Origin: Rhopalosiphum padi
Lineage: Eukaryota > Arthropoda > Insecta > Hemiptera > Aphididae
Reading direction: 5' to 3'
Length of the DNA stretch: 64,000 nt
Assembly: GCF_020882245.1 (NCBI RefSeq)
Contig: NC_083598.1
Span: 78,249,714 to 78,313,713, forward strand
Shown here: one piece after another, positions 11,743-22,659 of the stretch
How the letters are laid out: each line of letters begins with the position of its first letter
Numbering within the stretch: position 1 is the stretch's first letter
Position numbers and translations under genes: made by a program
Notes under the pieces: generated by a model
The model's input: only the letters and a program-made list of their open reading frames with translations
Databases searched by the model: none
Told to the model about the DNA's origin: nothing

Positions 11743-13053
11743 TAATATAAAATGTTTGTGTATATCAGTGTTTAGACATAGGTACCTACGGTATACCTAC
11801 TAATATAATGTTTTTGGGTTCTTTGGTCACAGCGGATACAAAACTCGAAAGCGGGACATATGGTCACGTTATCGATGAACAGATTATGGACGGCCGAAAA
11901 AACACAGCTTCAAGTGTCAGTTTTAAAAGCAGTGGTGTTTACAAAAGTTAACTTTAAAATGTCTTGTCCAGAATTTTACTCATTCCTGAAGTCATCACCA
12001 AACTTATTAAAAGCAAATTAGTTCAAACAAAAAATATACTAGTATTTAATTTTGTAATTATTAAATGAAAACATTTTGTTTATAATAAAAATAAGTTACT
12101 TACCTAATAAGTGTAATAAATTTATTTAATTGTTTGTCCTTTAAAAACAATATACTACATAACTTTATTCATAATATTATTGAATTAAAAATATTTGTTT
12201 ATAACAAACAGTTATGATCTTTTTTTTTTCTCATTTTGGCTAAAAAAATATGTCACTTTAATAATACTATACAAAATAACAAAAAAAAAAAAAAATACAA
12301 ATACAACATATATAAATGAAAAAATGTATAAATAAATTAGCGTATAATTTGTATTATTTTTTTTTGATTTGACTAATTTTTTAAAGTTTGATAGAAATTG
12401 TATAATACCAATTCTCAGCAAAGAATGTGTATCAGTGAAATGAATCTTTTCTGAACACAGCATAATACACTAAGATAAATAGAATCATAATATTATCAAG
12501 TACAAAAATATGAAACATCAATTTTATTTTTTCAATATCAGAACTACAAAAAAAGTCAATCAAGTTTGAAAAACACAAAAATAATAGATTTTGAAACAAT
12601 AAAAACATTTTTCGAATTAGTGATATCAAAAAAATAAAATGACATTTCACAGATTACGTTCTCAACTATATTTTATATTAGTTTTGAGTGTTAACTATCA
12701 CTGCAGTCTGAGTGATACTAATCCACGCAACACAGTTTTTGCTATATTTTTACATTTGTAAGACGAAGATAACACAATATGCGGGTTTATTATTCTTTTA
12801 AAGACCTCAGCCTGTTTTTAAAAAAACTGTGTTATAATATAATATTAATAAGGTATTATACAAACTAATTTTTTTGATTTTTAAAAAGGTTCTAAGTTAA
12901 AAAAATTTAACAAAACTAATATATTTTATTTTCATATTTCTATAAAAATAATAAAATTATAAAATTATTAATCAAGAAAAAAATTTCATTAGTCAAAATT
13001 ACCAGTAGACAGTTGAATAATATAATTAAATAGAAGGGCTAAATTTCTAAACA
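11743..13053. other. AT-rich intergenic DNA between repeats and TRMT2A 3' end
   Basis: Low-complexity open frames at 12212-12650 (minus) are poly-T/poly-A driven. A tiny frame at 11958-12020 (MSCPEFYSFLKSSPNLLKAN) has no supporting splice structure. I see no gene here. Confidence 0.4.
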
Positions 13054-13059
13054 TTTATT
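13054..13059 (-). promoter_or_regulatory. Polyadenylation signal AATAAA of the TRMT2A homologue
   Basis: A minus-strand AATAAA lies 47 bp beyond the stop codon of the methyltransferase gene. It is the nearest canonical signal. Confidence 0.6.
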
Positions 13060-13105
13060 TTTTTTATAAAGTAATTATAATTGACTTTTAGCCCACCAAA
13101 AAAAT

Positions 13106-16100
13106 TTAATTTTCAAGTCGTTCAAAATACACTATTAATTCACAATGTGGTGTTTGTGGAAACATATCAACAGGAACAGCTTTCACTGGTACAAATGGAG
13201 CACCTTGTTTGGTTTTAGATTCAGCCATAGACAATGATAAAAAGTTTTGCATAGCACCTTTAGGGTTACACGACATATATACTAATCGTTTCAAATGTGT
13301 CATCCTTCGTAGAAGCAAAATTGCTTTGTTATCTATAATGCATTAAGTTGAATGAGTAATTTAATAGTTTGTTATCAACAAAATATGAAGCTAGTGGCTT
13401 GCTTACGTAATCCTGCTCTGGGTGGATCAACTATTGCAACTACATCATTAGCGTTCTCTGGGTTCTGAAATTCACGTTTATTCATTACTTCTTCAGCTTT
13501 TCCAGCAAAGAATATTGCATTTGTGATACCATTTTCAGTGGCATTTAATTTTGCCATATTAACTGCTTCTTCTTGAATTTCTACACCAATTACTTGAGCA
13601 CAATCCTTAAAAAATTAAAAATGATATATGTTTAATTTGGTTAATATTTTAATAAATTCTTATTTATTCAACTGTATAATATAAGAAACACGAGTAAAAA
13701 TTTTATATTACCTTAGCTATAGATAGACCTATTGTACCAGAACCACAACAAACATCTAAAACTGTAGTTTGTAAATTAATAGAAGCTAGATCTTTAGCAG
13801 CATCAAACAATATTTCAGAAGCAGCTGTGTTAATTTGAAAAAACGATTCAGGTGAAATTCTCAACTTAAGACCTTTCACTTCTTCGATGATATATCCTTG
13901 TCCATGTAACAATTCTAAGGGAAATGAATTTCCTTCCCCAGCACTAAAAAATATTTCATAATAAATTATAAAAATGATCTTAAATTATAAATATTATGTT
14001 GTAAATCAGAGATATTTCTCTAAAATATTTAGAATGAGCTGATTAAAATTTAAATATTATATTTATAATTAATTTTTAGCTTGAAAGGTATAACAGTACT
14101 TTTAGAAAGGAGTTATTTCTAATGTTAACTTATGAATTTGAGTCAGAAGTAAATACTTATTTCTTACGCTCTTTTTTTTGCCTTTTGGAAGTAAAGAGAA
14201 TCCACTTTACAATCTATTCCAGCCCCTTCAGTAAAATAATTGAGGATTAATTGTTTTAAAGAGTTTATGGCAGAGTCCTCCATGTTTTCTGTGTGAACTA
14301 CACAAATTAACATCAATTGTCCAGTTTTTAGACTCAGTCTTACAGTTAACTGACGCCAATGACCTGTATAATTTTCAGGATCAAATACAGGAACTTTAGA
14401 AGATCTGACTAAATCTTGAAAACACTAAATAATAAAAGTATTAAAAATTTGACCTTATTCCTATGTCTACTAAATAAAAATGAAAAATAAAAGAAGACAA
14501 TTAAGATAAAAACTTACTTTAACAACATTTTTCATACGTTGAGGTACATTTAAAATATTATCAATAGGAGCAACACTAGTTTTTCCCTGGTTATATGCAC
14601 CAACGCGAAAACCAACAATTGGTTCTTTATTTTCTACATCCATACCTAAAATGACAATATATTATATATAAATATTATTAAATAAATGATAATACAAAAA
14701 TGGTTAATATTCACTATTTATAAAATTTATAGAATAGATAATATATTGCCAGTATTTAAACCAATTTAAAAAAAAACTGTTAAACATCAAAATGATTTAA
14801 GAGCATAGTTGAAAATTACTATTAATTAATAATTTAAACATGTTTTTATGTCAATTTTCTTGAACTAATTTATTTAAAAATAACTATTAAACATTTTTTT
14901 ACTAGACGTTAATTATATTTATATAATTAATATATATTTTGTTGCATAGACTTGGGATACAAATCATTTTTGATATCATAATACAAATGTAGTTCAGAAC
15001 ACAGGACCAGAGAACTTGTACATCTATGTCAACATTAAGAGGATGCTCATGTTATACCTCTAAATATTGCTTTGTCTTACAGACACATAATATAGAAATC
15101 CATTTAACTCTGTTATGTTTCATATTAGTGTGAATTGACCAAAACGTCCAAAACAAACAATGCTCATAATTCACTTAAAAATAAAATATAAAATAAACCT
15201 ATGCAATTTACTAGTGAATATTATTTATTTTTTTATTTGATTACAAATCAATTAACTTTTATATTAAACATAAAAGAATTAAATAGATTATTGAGAACGT
15301 ACAATTTTCTGTTATGTACTCGGAAGACAGAGAAAACACGCCATGTACTCTTAATACAAAATATCGGTATGTTTTTTTATTCAGTTTTAAAACAATAAAC
15401 AATCATTATTAAAAACTTTATAGTTTAGTTTAACAGTTGTTTGTCTTAATTTATTCTACACTTTTTTAGAGTTCTTAATTTTATCTAGAAAAACTACAAA
15501 GAAAATCAAAAATTACTTTCTCAATGAATCAACTACATATTACATAGAATATTTAATTATTAATAGGACAATATATAGTTAACTATTATTCTTATCTAAT
15601 AAAAAAAATAAAACAACTAATTTATATTTATTACTTAACTCAAAATATTAATTTCCTAGTTAAATATTATTTTAATATTATTAATAATTAATAATAATAT
15701 TATTTGGAACTGAAACACATAATTATATTACATTTATGGTTAGTCTTATTTATATAAATATATTTGACTAAAATCTTATTTTATAGTATACCAAATACTT
15801 TACCTATAGTAAATTCACATTTATTTCTATAACCAACACATTTCTCTGAATCATTTTTAAGACTTTGTATTTCCAAAAGTTCACATGGAAGACCATTATT
15901 TACATTTTGCTGTTTTTTTAACCAATCAAGTATACCTTGACCACACTTAATTCGTTTCAACCGTCTACTATAATCCATAAGAACATTTTTAATTGAATTA
16001 GTTTTTTGGATTAACTGAAACCAATAAAAATATATTAGATTATATTGATAAAGTTATACAAAATTAAGAAATATAATTAAACTTATCCTTTTTAATTTTT

Positions 16101-17110
16101 ACTCTAATAATTAACAAACAAAATTATTTAAAACAAATGAATGATTTTGTTAAAAAATCAACAATTATATCATTTTTTTTTTTACAAATTTATATTTTAT
16201 AACATTAAATTCGTTATTTTTCAAATTAAATGTAGGTACATTATCATCACTTACTTGCTCTTCATAAGATATGTTATATAAAGGTGTCACAGAACTTATC
16301 ATCTGTTGTTCTGCGCCAATATTATCCAATTTAATTTTCTTTACCTCTGAACAATCATCAAATTGTTCATTGCGTTTTTTTACTAATGGATCAGGTACAG
16401 CTTTGGCATTCTAAAATGTTTTAAAATTAATAAAAATAAATTAAAAATTACGCTTGTATAGAATACTTACACTAGCATCTAATTTTGTGTTTTTCCAATT
16501 ATATCCATTTAAAACACTCAGAGCTGAATTTTTGTCTTCTTCAGAACGAAAACACATATAGAGCCACTTTCCATTACGGTTAGGGGTTTTAACTTTGGAG
16601 CAATTTAATTCCAACTTAACATTGATCAATTTCTTGAACTCCTGAAAATGTTTTAAAAATAAAATACATTTTTATATTCAAATTTTGATCTTTAATATTC
16701 ATATTTCATGAATTAGGTTTTATAGTATTTACGGCAATTCCATAATGTTTTGGAAGGTTTCTTATTTCTATTTTGTACTTTTCAGAAGTAAAATCATCCC
16801 GATCTAAATAAGCAAAAGGATCTTCTTTTACGACTGATTCAGATTTATTTTCTTTTTCTTCTGGATCTATTTCTCTGTCTTTATCCTCAGATTTTATTTG
16901 AATTTCTTCGGTTCCCAATTCTGAAAGACATTCTTTTTTAACTAATTCTAGTTCATTCCTGTTTTCTTCACATTTTATTTGAATTTCTTTACCTACTGAT
17001 TCCGTTTGATTTTCTTTTTTTACCGGTAAGACTTCATTTACTTTTTCCTCAGATTGTATTTGAATTTCCTTGGTCTCTGAATCTAAATGATTATCAACAT
17101 GCACTTCCAT
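13106..17110 (-). CDS. TRMT2A: tRNA (uracil-5-)-methyltransferase homologue A
   Basis: Nine exons on the minus strand: 16733-17110, 16471-16641, 16255-16410, 15804-16014, 14518-14645, 14168-14424, 13712-13943, 13407-13605 and 13106-13332. All GT-AG junctions fit in phase and sum to 1959 nt, or 652 aa (human TRMT2A is about 625). Residues 14-94 are three 27-residue acidic/basic repeats. An RRM follows (about 110-190; core IEIRNLPKHYG and KWLYMCF). The methyltransferase domain has SAM motif I DVCCGSGTIG (497-506), motif IV DPPRAGL (571-577), the catalytic cysteine in YMSCNP (Cys599) and the C-terminal HCE motif (Glu642). By family knowledge it makes 5-methyluridine (m5U54) in cytosolic tRNA from S-adenosylmethionine. 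The start is the only ATG before the repeats. The fourth intron (14646-15803) is the longest. It is divergently paired with the LYDG10-like gene and looks intact. Confidence 0.95.
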
Positions 17111-17278
17111 TGTGTTAATAGTAAATTATATTTTATAAAAATGTAATGAGTGCCAAATTTTCGAAATTAATACAAATATCAATTAGGTTTTAAACTTTTA
17201 AAAATCGAATTCTATTTAAATATTGAAATATTTAATTTAATAAATTCAAATTGAAATTTTATAACCAAACATTAAAAA

Positions 17279-17329
17279 TTATCGTTATCACTATAAATTA
17301 AATTGATAATAATTCACGTGTTTTTGTTG
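17279..17329. repeat. Promoter-proximal direct repeat, copy 1, with CACGTG box
   Basis: 51 bp, about 94% identical to 19394-19445. It contains GTTATCACTATAAATTAA, then TTGATAA, then TTCACGTGTTTTTGTTG. It lies about 170 bp upstream of the TRMT2A start codon. CACGTG is an E-box-type site. Confidence 0.85.
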
Positions 17330-17610
17330 TGATCTGTATGTTTATAGCACAGACTTCTATATCTATATTACACTAGATAAGGAACAACTATATTATAAAT
17401 TATATTCAAGGTATATAATATATCCACCTTGTCTATATTATTTATATTGCTATTGCCTATTATAGTGAAGCCTTTCGTGTATGTGATTGTGATTGCTATC
17501 ATTTGAGTTTTGAGTTGAATTGGTTTTTTTTTTGTGCCTGTTTTAATTTTGTACACTATTTATTTTTATTTATTTGTTTCTTTTTGTTTTTTGAAATTTG
17601 TTTTTTCGAA

Positions 17611-18973
17611 ATGTCGTTTCGTCCCGATGAACAATTTGAACCCCAAGCAAAAAACACAATATACAGCGTGTATAAATTTTTTAAAGACCTATCCACGCAC
17701 GAAGATAAGCCGGCATTGGCAGCTTATTGTCGACAATCTCAGGAGAGGACGGCTGAGACTTGTGGGGTAAGTCTGAAAACTGTAAAGCAAATATGTAATG
17801 AAAATAAAATTACTGAAAATCAAGCAAAAGCGTTAAATCCGGGAAGTTCCAATAACCTTAAATTTCAATCACCAACAAATAATCACAATCGCGAGAAATT
17901 CGTCACTGAATTGGTCGATTTTGACAATGAAATGGTCAGAAGAGTTGTTCATGACTTTTATGACAAGGGCGAATTTCCAACGAGTTCTAAAATATTAGCG
18001 GCATTGCGCGAAATAGTAAATTACCAGGGGTCGAAATCGTCGTTGAAAATAATTTTAAAAACAACTAAATTTTAAGTACAAAAAATGCTACGACGGTCGC
18101 AAATTTTTAATGGAACGATTGGATACCGCAGCTGCGCGCGATAAATTTCTTAGAAAAATGAACGAATTTCGTGGGAACGGTGATACCGGCCCGGTAGTCT
18201 ACATAGGCGAAACGTGTGTTAATCTAAATTATACTGCAAGTGGCTGTAAGAGAAGTTTAAAAGTATCTTCGGGCAAAGACAGTCGCCTCATCGTTTGCCA
18301 CGCCGGATCTCCTTCATTTGGATTCATCAAAGAATCAAAACTTATTTTTCGATGCGATTCCAGTAATAAAGATTGTTGTACTCAAATAAATGCGACAATT
18401 TTTGAAGATTGGTTTTCGCAAATGTTACATCACTTAGAAGAGCCGAGTATTATTGTGATGAATAACGTATCGCATCATTCTTCGTTAGTCAAGAACTATC
18501 CGAAAATCAATAGTAAAAAAACAGATGTTCAACAGTGGTTACGAGAGAAAAATGTAGAATTTTCTCCTCTAGAATCGCTTGCCGAGTTACGGGAAAAAAT
18601 GAAAAGCACAATACCGCGCGGAAAAAAGTATAAACTTGATGAACTAACATTCCAAATGGGTCACGAAGTAGTAAGGCTTCCCCCTACCACTGTAAGTACA
18701 ATCCAACAGAACTCATTTTGGCACAAGTTAAAAGCAAAGTGGCCGAAAAAAAATCGTACTTTCAAAATTGGGGATGTCGAAGCACTTGTGCATAAAGAAA
18801 TCGATGCAGTAACTCTGGACTATTGGGCCAAACATGGAGAAGATTGCGTTAAAATTCAGGAGGAAGATTTCCTTAGAGCGGGATTAAGGGATGAAATATT
18901 AAAACCAATAATATTGACCTTTAATTCAGATGAAAGCAGTTCAAGCGAAGACGAAGACGACGATGAGAATTGA
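17611..18973 (+). pseudogene. Decayed Tc1/mariner-type DDE transposase
   Basis: The start ATG is at 17611. The N-terminal part has a helix-turn-helix-like stretch (GVSLKTVKQIC) and runs to a stop at 18073. A one-base shift in the TTTT run near 18066-18073 separates it from the catalytic part, which then runs to TGA at 18973. The catalytic core is damaged. The first acid (normally D in the [VI]DET motif) reads GGC, Gly, at 18206 (YIGETCVNLN). The second (normally MDN) reads AAT, Asn, at 18461 (IIVMNNVSHHS). A one-base loss near 18680, compensated near 18750, throws the third-acid block (YNPTEL in the alternate frame) out of frame. The C-terminal acidic tail SDESSSSEDEDDDEN is preserved. The element sits in the promoter interval between two housekeeping genes. 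I found no clear terminal inverted repeats. It is a dead copy, since two catalytic acids and the frame are gone. Confidence 0.85.
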
Positions 18974-19393
18974 GTACTACTAAATTATTTCATTCGGAAA
19001 AATATGTTTTTTTTTTTTGTAAATATTTTAATAACAGTTGTAAGTTTTATAAGTTTTATTAATTATTTAGTTTTTGAATGTTCCTGCATGTACCTATAAT
19101 TGCGTAAAAAAATCAAAATATTCGTATTATTCATTTAATTTTAAATAATAAATAAATAATGAAATTAAATTACAGAAATATTTAGTATTTTAGTGTTTAG
19201 TCTTTGTAACGACTTCGAACTCGCGCGCTTTTTGAATTATTTTACGCAGGAAAGTTGTCATAGAAGCCCTATGGGAAATCTGCCACCGGGTGCGTGGCGG
19301 TCACCCGCTATAGTTTATAATCTAAGACCGTGGTTTCGCTGTACCACAGAACAATAATAATAATAATAATATTATCCGTTGTACAACATTACA

Positions 19394-19445
19394 TTATTGT
19401 TATCACTATAAATTAAAATTGATAACAATTCACGTGTTTTTGTTG
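19394..19445. repeat. Promoter-proximal direct repeat, copy 2, with CACGTG box
   Basis: 52 bp copy of 17279-17329 (one base longer, about two substitutions), in the same orientation. It lies about 200 bp upstream of the LYDG10-like start codon. The two copies bracket the inserted transposase DNA. Confidence 0.85.
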
Positions 19446-19645
19446 CTCAAGAAAAAGACAAGTCCGTGCTTACTATTGTAACTCTATAGTGCTATAAATT
19501 TCAATGCACGATTTGAGATAATCATAATCGTGATGACTTATTGATATCTTTAAAAATCTGAAAAATTCAAGTGTTTAATTTTTACTACAAAAATAACATT
19601 TTATTAAAAAGTTAATAATTATTAGTGTTGGTTGTTCTATTCATT

Positions 19646-20050
19646 ATGCCACAAGGGAAATTCAAAAATAAATCACAAGTTTCTTTTTCAAAGAAAAAGA
19701 AGAACGAACCAAATAAAAGTAGAAAAGGTAATTTTTTTTCTTAACTATTTCATTAATAATTATTATTATTCTACATATTATATTTTTGTGTACTAAGTTG
19801 TATTCCTTTATAATTGTATGCATTTTACTGTATAGCATGTCCAATGCCTTCAAAAAAACACAAATATGAAGAAGGTCAGCGGATTAAACGTATGATAAGT
19901 AAAAATGTAAACAAAATGGCTGAAGATGATTTAAGATCATTGGCTATGGATAACAAGAAAGTGTTTCTTTCGAAAAAGAAGAAACAAGTTGCACAAACAG
20001 TTAAAGCTCCAGACCCTAAACCTAAACAAATCAAAGTTACCCAAAAATAA
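19646..20050 (+). CDS. UPF0390 / LYDG10-like small basic protein
   Basis: Two exons, 19646-19727 and 19836-20050, joined in phase (G|CA) with a GTAATT donor and a TTACTGTATAG acceptor, give 98 aa. The N-terminus MPQGKFKNKS followed by a Lys-rich tract matches the (M)AQGK..K start of the UPF0390 family (human C19orf53, about 99 aa). The conserved centre is IKRMISKNVNKMAEDDLR (about residues 45-62), followed by more Lys-rich sequence. The role is poorly known; nuclear or nucleolar RNA association would fit the basic composition, but that is inference. An AATAAA signal follows at 20135-20140. It lies divergent from TRMT2A and was probably once served by a compact bidirectional promoter. Confidence 0.8.
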
Positions 20051-20134
20051 ATTTCATATATTTTAATATTATTATACAAAATATATAAAAAAATTTGTAA
20101 AACACATAATTTAATTTTCATTGTACTATTGAAT

Positions 20135-20140
20135 AATAAA
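20135..20140 (+). promoter_or_regulatory. Polyadenylation signal AATAAA of the LYDG10-like gene
   Basis: Canonical hexamer 85 bp after the stop codon at 20050. Confidence 0.6.
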
Positions 20141-20664
20141 GTACAATATTTAAAATTGATAAAAAATAACGTGTGGTTTTATTCGTTTTTTTATTTTTGA
20201 TTAACATACCTAGTTTATAGTTAACACTGAGTATTGAATAATTAATAATCTTATAAACACACAAATACACAATAGATATTTTATTTAATATCAAGTTCTA
20301 AGAAGTTTAGATATGTTTTGTTTAAGTTATTCATACATTTATAATACAATAACTCAAATCTTGTAAACACAACACACTCTTCATAAATATATTAATATTA
20401 ATATTAATCAACAAATTTTGAATATGGCATAATAATGTATTAAATAGATGGACTAGTGCTAATATAAACATTTGATAAACATTTCAAGGTAACTACAAAT
20501 ATTTACTTTTGAGTTAGACTAAAAAAAAAAAAATTTGTCAAATCATAATTTATACTATTTTATCCACACATCTGTAATCAATTATATAATATAATAATTT
20601 GACTTAAATATTATGATTTCTATTATATCTATTTTATCCAATACATGGGTATTTTATTTTGTTA

Positions 20665-21061
20665 TTAAGGGGATTGGAAGCGGTGACTCTGTCTTTGTCT
20701 AATACACGTGGAACATAGATATACGCCTGACAAAAATTAAGGTACTTCTAGTTATTCGATTTAAAATATGTAAAGATGTTTTAATTGGTATACAAGTTTA
20801 CTTTGCATCGGTCGAAGCACTTTTTCGATTGTTTTATTATTTAAAATAAATATTTTAAATTTGTCAATTTTTATTATTAAATATATTAAAAATATGCTTT
20901 GACCGATGCAAAGTAAACTTGTATACCAATTCAATCATCTTTACATATTTTAAATCGAACAACTAAAGTATCTTAATTTTTATCAGGCGCGTATAGCTAT
21001 TTTTCCTATATTCCACGTGTGTAAGACAAAGACAGAAAATCACTGCTTCCAATCCCCTTAA
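20665..21061. mobile_element. Foldback MITE with ~160-bp inverted arms
   Basis: It starts TTAAGGGGATTGGAAGCGGT and ends with the inverse (GCTTCCAATCCCCTTAA). The arms continue inward through ATACACGTGGAA / TTCCACGTGTGT, ATTTAAAATATGTAAAGATG / CATCTTTACATATTTTAAAT and GGTATACAAGTTTACTTTGC / GCAAAGTAAACTTGTATACC, leaving a short AT loop near 20830-20890. It has no coding capacity. A TTAA target is possible. Confidence 0.85.
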
Positions 21062-22650
21062 TATTAAGGATCAATGACAATGGATCATTAGCCTAGGATA
21101 ACAATAAATACTATTATATAGTAATATGTACAATACTAGACAAAACATGATGTTTACAGTTTTTATCTAAGTGTATTTGTTTGTATTGGCACAGGTAGGA
21201 ACAGTATAGTTATATGAGGTGGGGAAAGGGTGGCGTTTGGTCGCCTTTTTTAATTTGTTTAAATGTATAATGATCAAGAACACTTATGAAAATTATTTAT
21301 TGAAGATGCTCTTATAGTTGTTATGTTTATAAAATAGTACAATTGCAAAAAATATATATATTTAATATATAATTACATTGATGCAAGGGGGCATTTTGTG
21401 AAACTAAAAAAAAAAAATTGTTTAAACTTGATCTAAGTATATTTATTGAATTTTTGCTTTCTGTGTGTGCATATTATAGGTAATTGATCTTGCCAGTTAA
21501 TATACTGCAATTATATCGTGTTATAGTGACAATTCAGGCGTTGGCTGGATTAATTGTCTTTGTTTGAAGTATTCAGTATTGTAATGAATAAAACGAAAAA
21601 TTGGATCATTCCCTGTAAATAAAAAAAAATTACATAAATTATAGTCATTAAAATATAAAATAAGTACCTATGTTAGTCACTTAAAGATGAGTACTTACAT
21701 AATATAGCATTTTGAACTTATTTTTAATTATTAAACTGTATTTTTTTTAGTAAATTCCTTTTAATTGCTAATATAATTTTAATTTTTACTTACAATTTTA
21801 AAAGTATTATCAGTATTATATACAATTATATAATATTTGATAGATTAATATTATAGGTCTTTTAATTTATGTCGATGAAATATTTTATTTCACAGAATAG
21901 ATGTATCAACTATTATTGTAAAACAATTATTATTTGTTATTTTTTAAATAAGTAAGAGTGTATAAAACTATAAGATAAAATATAGAAACTTAAAATTAAG
22001 TTTAAATTTAAAGTTTTGAATCTATCGTATTTCAGCAGGCGTTAAGAGGCCGTCGTGGTAAAAGTGTTACGTATACAACGCTCAAGAGATGGCGTTGAAT
22101 TCCATCTCGCCGCCGTCGCGGTAGGCCGTAACCACGCCCATCGTGTACGCGACGGGGTCCGCGTGTTGTAATCGCGGGAGAGGTACATTATTATTTCACG
22201 GACGGTCGTGCTGAACGTTTCGCATCAAACGTCATTACAGGCCGTTACGTAAATTGTCGCCCGTGAATTCTATACGGTGCGCTGGCTCGCTACTAGCTCG
22301 CAAGTCGCAAACCTATTTTTTAATTAAAGCTCCTGTTTGCTTAAAAACATTAACCAATAAATTAAGCCTACAAATTATTATACACCAGAACTCGATTTAT
22401 ATTTCTAACCCAATTACTTTTTAAAATACATGTGAAATAATAATTTCATTACGATTAAATAGATTTTTTAGCAATAGTGTTGCGTATTTTACGTTGTAAC
22501 TTATAAGTGACATGAAACAATTTTTGTACGATAATATTTTAATCTCCTAAATAAATATTAGCAACATTTTAAATAGTTTTGATTAATAAATATTGGTGTA
22601 TTTACTTATTTTAATTTTAAACATATAATACCTACATAAAATAAGTATAA
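21062..22650. other. AT-rich DNA with one GC-rich patch at 22030-22290
   Basis: Mostly low-complexity AT. The patch 22030-22290 is strongly GC- and CpG-rich. On its minus strand a frame at 22082-22195 ends in MEFNAIS and stop, with almost every third codon base G or C (see findings). I cannot assign it to a gene. Confidence 0.4.
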
Positions 22651-22659
22651 AAAATGTTA

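Noticed and set aside
11958..12020. 20-codon frame beginning MSCPEFYSFL
   Set aside because: Too short, no flanking splice signals, and no repeat of it elsewhere in the window.
12212..12650. Two minus-strand frames with apparent membrane segments
   Set aside because: Phe/Ile/Leu runs come from poly-A and poly-T tracts; no gene structure.
15201..15398. 65-codon plus-strand frame
   Set aside because: It lies in the long fourth intron of the TRMT2A homologue, with AT-driven composition.
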